DNA of 64,000 bases from CAWKCE01 sp032127035. GTDB taxonomy: Bacteria > Actinomycetota > Actinomycetes > JAHEKZ01. The stretch is taken from the NCBI GenBank assembly GCA_963848085.1, contig CAWKCE010000003.1, positions 124,001 to 188,000 on the forward strand, read 5' to 3'. Positions within the stretch are counted from its first letter, which is position 1; every line of letters starts with the position of its first letter. This document shows, in pieces, positions 42,758-50,258 of this stretch. A program made the translations under genes and the position numbers. The notes beneath the pieces were generated by a model that worked only from the letters and a program-made list of their open reading frames with translations, had not been told where the DNA came from and searched no databases.

Positions 42758-43271
42758 GGCACACCTCCCACGGGTGGAGCGCCAGACGGCCGTCAGCCGC
42801 CGAGCCCCTGCCCTCGCTTACCTCTCAGCGTTGGACGATGTCGCCTCGTGGGCTAGGGCCGCTGGTCCATAGTTCGCCAGGGCGGCTATGGGATTGGTCC
42901 TCGTTGAGGCGATACGCCGTATGGGCGCGGCAGCACCATCAGCCAACCACGCTGTCGCAAGTCCCGTCGGCACTGATATCGACCTGGCTGGTCGGGTCGG
43001 GCGGGTGGATGGGGACGGATGCCCAACTCAGGTGGGGTCGCCAATGGTTGGCCCGCCGGACGGCCTGGACCGGGAGGAAGATCCTTGGCGGTCAATCTGA
43101 AGGACGGTCGGTGCGTCTCGCACCTTCCGGGTCACCCAGCGACGGGCGGACCGCCGAGCCGCCTGTGTTCGCCGTCAATCCGCAACAAGTCCGCAGAAGC
43201 GGCACAGCCAGACGACACTCAACGGGACCAGAAACGGCTACATGCCAGGCGCCGAAAGGGTGCCTCCGGAC
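42758..43271. other. Non-coding or decayed stretch upstream of the ABC operon
   Basis: About 500 bases with no convincing gene: short frames lack start signals and family features. The promoter of the ABC operon should lie in the first 100 bases. The rest borders the tRNA-like remnant and the element remnants. Confidence 0.5.
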
Positions 43272-43341
43272 ATCCCAGCAGGTCACGAACCTGGCTGCAG
43301 CGACTTAGACACCGTTGGTATAAGCCCTGAGCTACCTGGGC
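43272..43341 (-). pseudogene. Degenerate tRNA-like sequence related to tRNA-Arg
   Basis: The reverse strand begins GCCC-AGG-TAGCTCAGGG, then CAACGGTGTCTAA and a T-arm-like CAGGTTCGTGACCTG, and ends CTGGG. It aligns with the functional tRNA-Arg at 39931-40003, which shares GCCC, TAGCTCAGGG and CAACGGT in the same order. The anticodon stem no longer pairs and the acceptor is broken, so it is not functional. It may be an old attachment-site duplicate. Confidence 0.5.
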
Positions 43342-43391
43342 GGGACCTGCGGGATTCCTTGTGGGAAACCTGCTGGACCCTGCCGCGATCT

Positions 43392-43580
43392 GGTCGGATC
43401 GGGCTTGATAGTTCAGCGGGCCGGATTTCCGTTCGAATGGGCCCACAAGAGTCGCTGGGGCGCGGATTCTTGGTGCTACCTGCGCTTTGGGCGTGGTCGA
43501 ACTCGGTAGGCGGTTCAGTGTGAGGCGGAGGGGTCAGGCAGCCAGATGTGGCGGTGATTGTTGTCGGTCAAGCGCTCGCT
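43392..43580. repeat. Mobile-element end, copy 1 (direct repeat with 46617-46812)
   Basis: From CTGGTCGGATCG to about CGCTGCCAGG this stretch aligns with 46617-46812. Common blocks include GGCCGGATT, CTACC, a GGTTGAACTC-like block and GTCAGGCAGCCA, and then GTGATTGTTGTCGGTCAA. It covers the last codons and downstream end of the transposase-like remnant. Confidence 0.65.
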
Positions 43581-44370
43581 GCCAGGTGTGGCGGGGCCTA
43601 GCGTTCTGGGCGAGTGCGGCCATGAGCACGAAGACGGTCTGGTTGTGCAAACCCCACGCGGGGAGCCGCCGTTGTAGAAGGCGCGTTCGAACTGCGCGTT
43701 CAGTGAGTCGGTGTCAGTACGTATCCCGTAGACACGTATCCCGTAGACGCGGGAGTAGTCGAGATCAGTCGGCGGGAGGACGCGCAGGAAGTCGCTGCGG
43801 TTGAACTTGTGGACTTCGTCCGTCCGGGTGGGGGTGAGCGGCTCCCACCAGTCGTGCGTGGCTTCGCTCGATTGACAGGTCAGGGCGTGGCGGGCGTAGA
43901 ACGCCCGACTGCCATCGGGTCTGCGGTCTCGTTTGGCCTGGTGGCGTGGGACTTCGACGAAGTCAAGGCTCGCCGCCGGCGGTCACGACCCGCTCGTAGA
44001 TCGTCCCGCCGGCCGCGTAGAGGATGTGTCCTCCGCACTCGTCGATCCACGCTGTGCGCGTCCGGCTGGGCGGAGCTGGGCGGCGGCGTGTCCGTGCTTG
44101 CCGATGACGATTCCGCCTCGATCCTTGCTCTTGCGGCGAGCGGGGGGAGTTGCGGGGCAGCCGGTTTCGCTTTGAACCCGCACGATGTGCATGCCGCGCA
44201 GCGCGCCGTCGGCGACAAACGCCGAGATCCCAGGAGTCGGCCGGCTAGCTCGACCATCAGATCAACGAATCCTCCGGCCTCGCCGCTGCACCGCGGTGGG
44301 GGACGTGCTCGACGCCCAGGTCGACTCGGTGACCGGTCATGGGGGAGCGCACCGATGCGATTGCGAACTT
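43534..44370 (-). pseudogene. Remnant of a transposase-like protein, multiply frameshifted
   Basis: Reading the minus strand across frames gives a continuous protein: FVDLMVELAGRL, then FVADGALRGMHIVRVQSETG, PARRKSKDRGGIVIGKHGH, AWIDECGGHILYAAGGTIYE, LDFVEVPRHQAKRDRRPDGS, WWEPLTPTRTDEVHKFNRSD, TDTDSLNAQFERAFYN and finally WGLHNQTVFVLMAALAQNA ending DRQQSPPHLAA. The DTDSLNxQFERAFYN and late hydrophobic helix resemble the C-terminal half of actinobacterial transposase-like proteins. At least three frame changes and a 12-base internal duplication near 43730 (GTCTACGGGATAC repeated) show decay. The N-terminal part is missing or unrecognisable. Confidence 0.6.
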
Positions 44371-44667
44371 CGTTCCCTAGGCCATTCCCTCCTGACCCGC
44401 CTCGCCTGAGAGGTGTCGCGTGGGATCCCGGCGAAAAGGTCGGATCTCGTGGGCCCGGCGGAGTGACGAGAGGACCCTGTGCCCGTCAGGTCTCACTCGT
44501 GGTGACCTGTTGACCGTCCCAGCCCGATCCTCCAAGCGAGCGCAGCCAGCCGGTGGGAATCGATCGGGACCTGTGGCCCTCCTCTCTTGTTGATCCCCTC
44601 AAGACAATGTGGGTGAGCGCGTGCACAGTCCAGTGTGCGTTGTTCGGTGACGTGTGGAGGCGGTCCG
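44371..44667. other. Upstream region of the desulfinase-like operon
   Basis: About 300 bases between the element remnant and the operon, with no gene. It should contain the promoter; no clear -10/-35 pair, riboswitch fold or operator palindrome could be picked out by eye. A GGAGG ribosome-binding site sits at 44656-44660. Confidence 0.45.
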
Positions 44668-45840
44668 ATGACAACGACTGGGACCGAGCGAGTGGCGACG
44701 ACCGTTCCGCTGCGTTGGGACGAGGTGTGGTTCACCAACTGTCCGATGGTGTCGGCGAACAACGTTGATCAGGAGCTCGGCTGGTGTCGGGAGGAGTTCA
44801 AGAAGGTCGGAGTCGAGTACGCCTACTTCCGGCATGCGCCGGAGAACAACTGGTACCCGCACTACATCCACAACCTCGACAACCTGATCCGCTTCGGTGG
44901 CCTCTACCCCCCGATCCACGTCAACGCTGACATCCGACGCACGGTGCTGCTCGGCGCAACGTGGGTGCACGAGGGTGGCTGCATGGCCGTGCGCTCCCGT
45001 GACGAGATCTTCCGGATGGAGGACCTGAAGGGCAAGAAGGTTGGCATCTCCAAGAGCATGAACACCATCAAGAACGACTGGTGGCGCATCCAGGAGCACA
45101 TGGGCATTGAGAACATGCTCCGGCTCCACGACATGACCATGGACGACGTCGAACTGGTGGAGTTCCCTTATCCGGACGACTGGTATGACAAGCCGGAGAT
45201 GCTCCAAGTCCAAATGAACAACCCGTCCGAGCTGTGGATGCGCCGCGATCACAAGCACGACTTGGCCTTCCGCCCGTTGGAGACGGCGTTGCTCGAAGGC
45301 AAGGTCGACGCGATCTACACACAGAGCAAGGTCTTCCAGCACCTGCAGGAGGCGACCGGTCGGATCACGATGATCGAGGACCTGTCGAGGTACCCAGACT
45401 GGACGATCCAGGTGGCCAACACTCCGGCCGTCATCACCTGCACAGACGTGATGGCCGACGAGCACCCCGACCTCGTCCTTGCCTACATGAGGGCCATGAT
45501 CAAGGTCGGCCGATGGGCGAACGAGCACAAGCGGGCCACTGGCGCGATTCTGAACCGGCAGACCTTCTATCTCGACGCCGAGGACACCTACCAGGGCATC
45601 AAGGACGTCGATATGGTGCCGAGCCTCAGCGCGAGGAACTTGGAGTGCATCAAGATCGGCAAGGACTTCATGGTCAGCCACGGCTACGTCAAGAACGACT
45701 TTGACGTCGATGAGTGGGCTCGGCCAGAGTTCCTGGAGCAAGCGGCGACCCAGGTTCTCAAGGAGGAATGGGAGCGGCGCAGCTGGAGCAAGGTGCCGGC
45801 AGGAAGCGGGCTCGAGGTCGACGCCGTTCGGCTCGGCTAA
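44668..45840 (+). CDS. DszB-like desulfinase homologue (SBP-fold C-S hydrolase)
   Basis: A 390-residue protein with the periplasmic-binding-protein type 2 fold but no signal peptide or lipobox, so it is cytosolic. It aligns along its length with the 2'-hydroxybiphenyl-2-sulfinate desulfinase DszB: WFTNCPMVSANN (Cys25, the position of DszB catalytic Cys27), HYIHNLDNLIRFGG (His65 and Arg75, ten residues apart exactly as DszB His60 and Arg70), then LKGKKVGISKSMN, MDDVELVEF, LLEGKVDAIYTQ and DVDEWARPEFLEQA. The catalytic triad points to sulfinate desulfination releasing sulfite, but the substrate need not be an aryl sulfinate. The ATG at 44668 has GGAGG 7 bases upstream. It forms an operon with a rhodanese. 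No DszA or DszC is present. The alternative is an SsuA-like binding protein that lost its signal. Confidence 0.75.
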   Translation: MTTTGTERVATTVPLRWDEVWFTNCPMVSANNVDQELGWCREEFKKVGVEYAYFRHAPENNWYPHYIHNLDNLIRFGGLYPPIHVNADIRRTVLLGATWVHEGGCMAVRSRDEIFRMEDLKGKKVGISKSMNTIKNDWWRIQEHMGIENMLRLHDMTMDDVELVEFPYPDDWYDKPEMLQVQMNNPSELWMRRDHKHDLAFRPLETALLEGKVDAIYTQSKVFQHLQEATGRITMIEDLSRYPDWTIQVANTPAVITCTDVMADEHPDLVLAYMRAMIKVGRWANEHKRATGAILNRQTFYLDAEDTYQGIKDVDMVPSLSARNLECIKIGKDFMVSHGYVKNDFDVDEWARPEFLEQAATQVLKEEWERRSWSKVPAGSGLEVDAVRLG

Positions 45841-45853
45841 ACAGGAGCACTCG

Positions 45854-46414
45854 ATGACCACCGTCACCCACGCCGACCGACCAATCGCCGAGACCCGCCA
45901 AACGAAGATCGGGCTGTATGCCACCGCGAAGGAGGCGTACGACATGTGGCAGGCGGACCCGGAAGTCGTGAAGATCCTGGATGTCCGCACTCCCGAGGAG
46001 TGGGTGTTCGTTGGCCACGCGCCGATGGCGGTGAACGTGCCGGTCGCGTTCATGGCGTACGTCTGGGACGACGAGAAGAAGGGGTACCCATGGGAGTTGA
46101 ACCTCGACTTCGTGGAGCTTGTGAAGGCGCGGTTCTCACCCGAGGACACAATCCTCGTCTCGTGTCGCTCAGGGGGCCGTTCGGCGATCGCGATCAACAT
46201 GCTCGCGTCTGCCGGGTTCACGACGGTCTATAACGTCTTGGACGGGATGGAGGGCAGCAAGGTCGACGACCCCGACAGCGTATTCCGCGGAATGCGTCTG
46301 AAGAACGGCTGGAAGGCGTCCGGCCTGCCATGGACTTATGACCTCGATCCCGGGCGGATGGTGCTGCCAGAGAGGGAGACCGGAACTCTCCACTCGGGAA
46401 ACTCCGAGGACTAG
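45854..46414 (+). CDS. Rhodanese-domain protein paired with the desulfinase homologue
   Basis: A 186-residue cytosolic rhodanese. VVKILDVRTPEEWVFVGHAP starts the domain, and the active loop is LVSCRSGGRSAIAINML (Cys104). A long insertion (YVWDDEKKGYPWELNLDFVEL) lies between the domain halves, and an extra 50-residue tail ends WKASGLPWTYDLDPGRM. It starts 13 bases after the desulfinase gene with an AGGAG site, so the two are co-expressed. It could accept or convert the sulfur species released by the partner. It is distinct from the two small rhodaneses at 5.5 and 7.3 kb. Confidence 0.88.
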   Translation: MTTVTHADRPIAETRQTKIGLYATAKEAYDMWQADPEVVKILDVRTPEEWVFVGHAPMAVNVPVAFMAYVWDDEKKGYPWELNLDFVELVKARFSPEDTILVSCRSGGRSAIAINMLASAGFTTVYNVLDGMEGSKVDDPDSVFRGMRLKNGWKASGLPWTYDLDPGRMVLPERETGTLHSGNSED

Positions 46415-46616
46415 TTGGTTGGATGACCGCGCCACGTTGGCCTTGGAGTGGTCAGCCCTCTTGGATCGCCGGGGAATGACTCCTGGTGGTTCGCGCGGAG
46501 CGTGGTAGTCAACCCCAGGTCGCCCAGCCGCTGCGGGTGCGTTCCCGGTGACGTGGCAGAAATGGCGTGCTTTGGGATTCGGTCAGATCCACTGCCACTG
46601 TGCTCTCGCACCGACC
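46415..46616. other. Intergenic stretch after the desulfinase operon
   Basis: Two hundred bases without coding features or a clear terminator; it leads directly into the second element remnant. Confidence 0.45.
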
Positions 46617-46812
46617 TGGTCGGATCGAGGTGCGCAAGTCTAGGCGGCCGGATTCCTGCTCGAACTGACCCAGAACGAGTGTCTGGAGGCGGATTGTCGG
46701 CACTACCCGACCTTGGCGGTGGTTGAACTCAGCGGGCGGTCAGAGCGAGGCGGGGGAGTCAGGCAGCCACTTGTGGTGGTGATTGTTGTCGGTCAATCGC
46801 CCGCTTCCAGGT
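46617..46812. repeat. Mobile-element end, copy 2
   Basis: Direct diverged copy of 43392-43580. On the minus strand it still encodes a C-terminus (TWKRAIDRQQSPPQVAA) like that of the transposase-like remnant (TWQRALDRQQSPPHLAA). Only the end of the element is left here. Confidence 0.65.
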
Positions 46813-46976
46813 TGCGGGCCCGGATGTTCGGTGCGCAGCGGCGACTGGCTCGAGGGTGGTTCGGTGGTCTTGCGCCGACTTCTTATGGCGGGACTCGACG
46901 TCTGTCGAAAGGCCCTTGGCCACTTCCCAGCGGCGACGTGATCCAGCGAGGGTTGGTTCGTGAGAACGGAGCGGCA

Positions 46977-47567
46977 ATGACACGACCACAGGTGGCTGAT
47001 GCCCTGAGGACCGCACATCAAGAGTTGACGCGAAACCGGACCATTGAAGTCGTGCTCGGTTCACCCGAGCAGTTGTTGAAGGGCGATGGCGAGGACGGAT
47101 CCGGCGTGGATGCTCTCGTGGGCATCCTCGACTCGGCTTTGCGACTGCCCGATTCACTCGTCATCCGCATCGCCTTGCCGGAGGGTAGCCACGTCACCGC
47201 GGCTGACATCCGTTCTTTTCGAACTCATTGTCAGGGTAAGGCTGGGGAGTCGTGGCGGGAGGCGATGGCCCTTCGACAAGGTGGGATCCGCGAGCTTCCG
47301 CGAGCCTTGGTGCTCTCGGTCGTGGCCGCCGTGGTCGGCGTCGTCAGCGGCTATGTCGCCCAGGACACGGACAGGACACTGCTGATGGTGCTCCTCTACG
47401 GCGTCGCCTTCGTCTCGGTGATCGCAGCGTGGACGATCGGGTGGACCCCGATCGAGCAGGCAACATTCGACTGGCGTGCCCCTGGCCACACCGCAGCGGT
47501 GTACGAGCTCTTGTCCGAGGCCCACGTGGACGTTGTCCATCGGTCTGAGAGCTCGGACGGTGGGTAG
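46977..47567 (+). CDS. Hypothetical membrane protein
   Basis: A 196-residue protein of no recognised family. The first 115 residues are soluble (MTRPQVADALRTAHQELTRN, then SGVDALVGILDSALRLPDSL). Two membrane helices follow (ALVLSVVAAVVGVVSGYVA and LLMVLLYGVAFVSVIAAWTI), then a short C-terminal tail with TPIEQATFDWRAPGHTAAVY. The composition is plausible for a real gene and GGAG lies before the ATG. It stands alone between the element remnant and a convergent ABC fragment. Confidence 0.6.
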   Translation: MTRPQVADALRTAHQELTRNRTIEVVLGSPEQLLKGDGEDGSGVDALVGILDSALRLPDSLVIRIALPEGSHVTAADIRSFRTHCQGKAGESWREAMALRQGGIRELPRALVLSVVAAVVGVVSGYVAQDTDRTLLMVLLYGVAFVSVIAAWTIGWTPIEQATFDWRAPGHTAAVYELLSEAHVDVVHRSESSDGG

Positions 47568-47569
47568 CT

Positions 47570-47985
47570 GACGCACTCGCGGCCGGAGGGAACGGGCATA
47601 GTCCAGAGCCGCGACAAACTGCGCGTTGTAGAGAGCGAAGTACGCCCCCCGTCGCGCAAGGAGCCCTGCGTGGGAGCCCTGTTCGATGATCCGTCCCTCC
47701 TCCATCACGATGATCATGTCGGCGTCCCGAATCGTGGACAGGCGGTGGGCGATGACGAAGCTGGTGCGGTTCGACCTGAGGGCTGCCATGGCCTTCTGCA
47801 CGAGGACCTCGGTGCGGGTGTCCACGGAGCTGGTCGCCTCATCAAGAAGCAACAGCGAAGGGGACGCAAGAAAGGCGCGAGCGATCGTGACGAGCTGTCG
47901 TTCACCAGCGCTGAGGTTGCTGGCCTCGTCGTCGATAACCGTGTCATAGCCCTCGGGGAGAGCGTGAACGAATCCGGTCGACGTA
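47570..47985 (-). pseudogene. C-terminal fragment of an ABC exporter ATPase domain
   Basis: The minus strand encodes GFVHALPEGYDTVIDDEASN, LSAGERQLVTIARAFLASPS, LLLLDEATSSVDTRTEVLVQ and FVIAHRLSTIRDADMIIVME, which is the second half of a nucleotide-binding domain (signature, Walker B, H-loop). The transmembrane domain, Walker A and Q-loop are absent; just upstream a one-base shift separates RATYVDR from FVHALPEG, and then unrelated sequence begins. It is not part of the intact ABC pair that follows. Confidence 0.78.
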
Positions 47986-47986
47986 C

Positions 47987-48300
47987 GTGGCGCGCGCCGC
48001 CCAGGCGGGCCTGGACAGGGTTCAGGAGGTCACCGCCGGGGATGAGATCGAAGAGCAGGTTCGTCGGGCCGCCACCTTGCTGTACGAGGGCTACCTGGCG
48101 GCTCAGACCGCGTTGTCGTCGGCACGCAGACCGGACGAGGACGCGGACGGGTTCACCCATCAGCTGTCCGAGGTCCTGCGGGCAGCGAGCGAGGCGGAAC
48201 GGGACGTCGTCCTGGATGCGCGCAAGACGGGTGAGTTCACCTCCGCGGCGCCGACGAGGTACTGAGCGACGTGGAGGCACGCGCGGGCGCGACTTCCAGG
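47987..48300 (+). pseudogene. C-terminal fragment of an unidentified (possibly Na+/H+ antiporter-like) protein
   Basis: The frame reads AAQAGLDRVQEVTAGDEIEE, YLAAQTALSSARRPDEDADG and ERDVVLDARKTGEFTSAA, then a frame change near 48250 would continue DEVLSDVEARA. The ERxVVLDARKTGEFTSxAxxxVLxxLD pattern is that seen at the cytosolic ends of some actinobacterial antiporters; the identification is weak. No start or upstream part exists, so it is a remnant that abuts the ABC fragment. Confidence 0.4.
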
Positions 48301-48395
48301 CACCAAACTGACAGCGCTCGGTACGGCATGCGCGCTGGGTGTTCCCGCCCTGCCTCACGTCGCCGTAGGGCCGCGTGCCTTGCCGCGATCCCAGG

Positions 48396-50258
48396 TCACA
48401 TCAGCGACGCTGCCCAGGCCTGGTGAAGCAGCGCGTACCCGCCTTCGGTGTTGAGGAGGTCAGCGGGTGGTCCGTCTTCGACGATGCGCCCGCCTTCGAG
48501 AACTACCACGCGGTCGGCAATCTCGACGGTGGAGAGCCGGTGGGCGATGATGACCGCCGTTCTGTCGGCCAGGATCGTCCGAAGTGCACGTTGGACAAGG
48601 CGCTCGCTGGGGATGTCCAACGACGAGGTGGCCTCGTCGAGTATGAGCACTGCCGGATCGGCGAGGAAGGCGCGCGCGAACGCGACGAGCTGCCGCTGGC
48701 CAGCGGACAGTCGTCCGCCTCGCTTCCCCACATCGGTGTCATAGCCCTCGGGGAGATCGGAGATGAACTCGTGGGCGCCGATGGCACGGGCGGCATCCTC
48801 AACCGCGCGGTCGCTGGCCGAGGGTCGGCCGAAGCGGATGTTGTCGGCCACGGTGTCCGAGAACAAGAAGTTCTCCTGGCTGACCATGACCACGGCTCGG
48901 CGCAGGTCGTCCTCGGCCAGCTCACGCACGTCGATGCCGTCGAGGCGGACGACCCCGTCCACCGGGTCGTAGAAGCGTGCGATGAGTCGAGCGATCGTCG
49001 TCTTCCCGGCGCCCGTTGCTCCGACCAACGCAACAGTCTGCCCAGCCGGAATGTGAAGGTCGAGCTCGGGAAGGACCACCGCGTCCCGGTAGGAGAAGGT
49101 CACGGCGTCGAGGTCAACGCGGCCCTGGGCACGCGGAAGTGGCACGACCGTCACCGGTTCAGCCACGGTGGGCGTCTCGTCGAGAACCCCGGACAGCTTC
49201 TCGAGCGCCGCGGTGGCGGACTGCAGTGAGTTGTAGAACATGGACAGCTCCTGCATCGGCTCGAAGAACCGGCGCAGGTACAGCAGGAAGGCAGCCAGGA
49301 CCCCCACCTCGGCGGCGCCGTCCATGACGCGGTATCCGCCGTAGACCAGGACGACGGCGATCGTGACGTTGCCGATCAGCTTGATGCCGGGGGAGAAGAT
49401 GGCGACGAGCTTGAAGGCGCGCTCGTTGGCCAGGCGGAAGTCGCGGTTCAGCTCCTCGAAGATGTCCTGGTTGCGCTGCTCGCGGCGGAAGGCCTGCACC
49501 GCGCGGATGCCGCTGAGGGATTCGACGAAGTGCACGATGACCAGTGCCACTGTCTCGCGCGTGCGTCGGTAGGCGACCGCGGAGTTGCGCTGGAACCAGC
49601 GCGACAGCCAGATCAAGAAGGGGAACGACAGCAGCGTCACGAGCCCCATCGGCACGTCCAGGAACAGCAGGATCGCCCCCACCGAGATCACCGAGAGGCC
49701 GGCGAGAACGAGGTCGTCGATGCCTCCGTCGATGAGCTCCCCAAGCGCATCCACATCACTCGTGAGCCGCGAGATGACGCGACCGGACGTGTACTTCTCG
49801 TGAAACGCGGGGGACAGCCGCTGGAAGTGGTCGTAGACCCGGGTTCGGAGGTCGAAGAGGACGGCCTGCCCGATCCGGCCACTCGACATCAGGAACGCGC
49901 GCTTGGTCACGTACTCGGTGAACGCGGCCACCACCAACAGGACGGTGACGCCCACCAGGACGGTGGGGCTCTCGCCGGCGTCAATCGGCGGGATTCCGTT
50001 GTCGATGCCGACCATGACGAGATAAGGACCTGCCATCGCCGCCGCGTTCTGCACGAGGAGGAGTGCTATCGCCCACCACAGCGCCCGCTTGTGCGGGCGC
50101 ATCAGGAGGCGAAGCAGCCTCAGGCTGCGCCCGCGCAGCGCCGCTGACAGCTCGACGGTGACGATGTCCGACTCCTGCTGCGAGACGCCGCGCCAGGCCG
50201 GCTCCTGCTCTTCGAAGGCGTCGGTCGGCGCCGACTCCGGCGTGGTTCCCGTGGTCAC
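48396..50258 (-). CDS. ABC exporter subunit (TMD-NBD), canonical ATPase site
   Basis: A 620-residue half-transporter. The N-terminal region to about 70 is soluble; six membrane helices lie between about 70 and 360. The NBD has Walker A GATGAGKTT, signature LSAGQRQ, Walker B VLILDEATSSLD with the catalytic Glu, and IIAHRLSTVEIADR. It overlaps its partner (ATGA), with which it forms a heterodimer. Such pairs export drugs, lipids or peptides. Full length, no sign of damage. Confidence 0.93.
   Translation of the reverse strand: MTTGTTPESAPTDAFEEQEPAWRGVSQQESDIVTVELSAALRGRSLRLLRLLMRPHKRALWWAIALLLVQNAAAMAGPYLVMVGIDNGIPPIDAGESPTVLVGVTVLLVVAAFTEYVTKRAFLMSSGRIGQAVLFDLRTRVYDHFQRLSPAFHEKYTSGRVISRLTSDVDALGELIDGGIDDLVLAGLSVISVGAILLFLDVPMGLVTLLSFPFLIWLSRWFQRNSAVAYRRTRETVALVIVHFVESLSGIRAVQAFRREQRNQDIFEELNRDFRLANERAFKLVAIFSPGIKLIGNVTIAVVLVYGGYRVMDGAAEVGVLAAFLLYLRRFFEPMQELSMFYNSLQSATAALEKLSGVLDETPTVAEPVTVVPLPRAQGRVDLDAVTFSYRDAVVLPELDLHIPAGQTVALVGATGAGKTTIARLIARFYDPVDGVVRLDGIDVRELAEDDLRRAVVMVSQENFLFSDTVADNIRFGRPSASDRAVEDAARAIGAHEFISDLPEGYDTDVGKRGGRLSAGQRQLVAFARAFLADPAVLILDEATSSLDIPSERLVQRALRTILADRTAVIIAHRLSTVEIADRVVVLEGGRIVEDGPPADLLNTEGGYALLHQAWAASLM

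Noticed and set aside
43809..44513. Plus-strand frame of 234 codons in the element remnant
   Set aside because: Coding signal is on the minus strand across frames (transposase-like); the plus product is low complexity without a ribosome-binding site.
44599..46221. Open frame of 540 codons on the minus strand across the desulfinase operon
   Set aside because: Antisense shadow: the plus strand carries conserved active-site motifs and ribosome-binding sites, the minus frame none.
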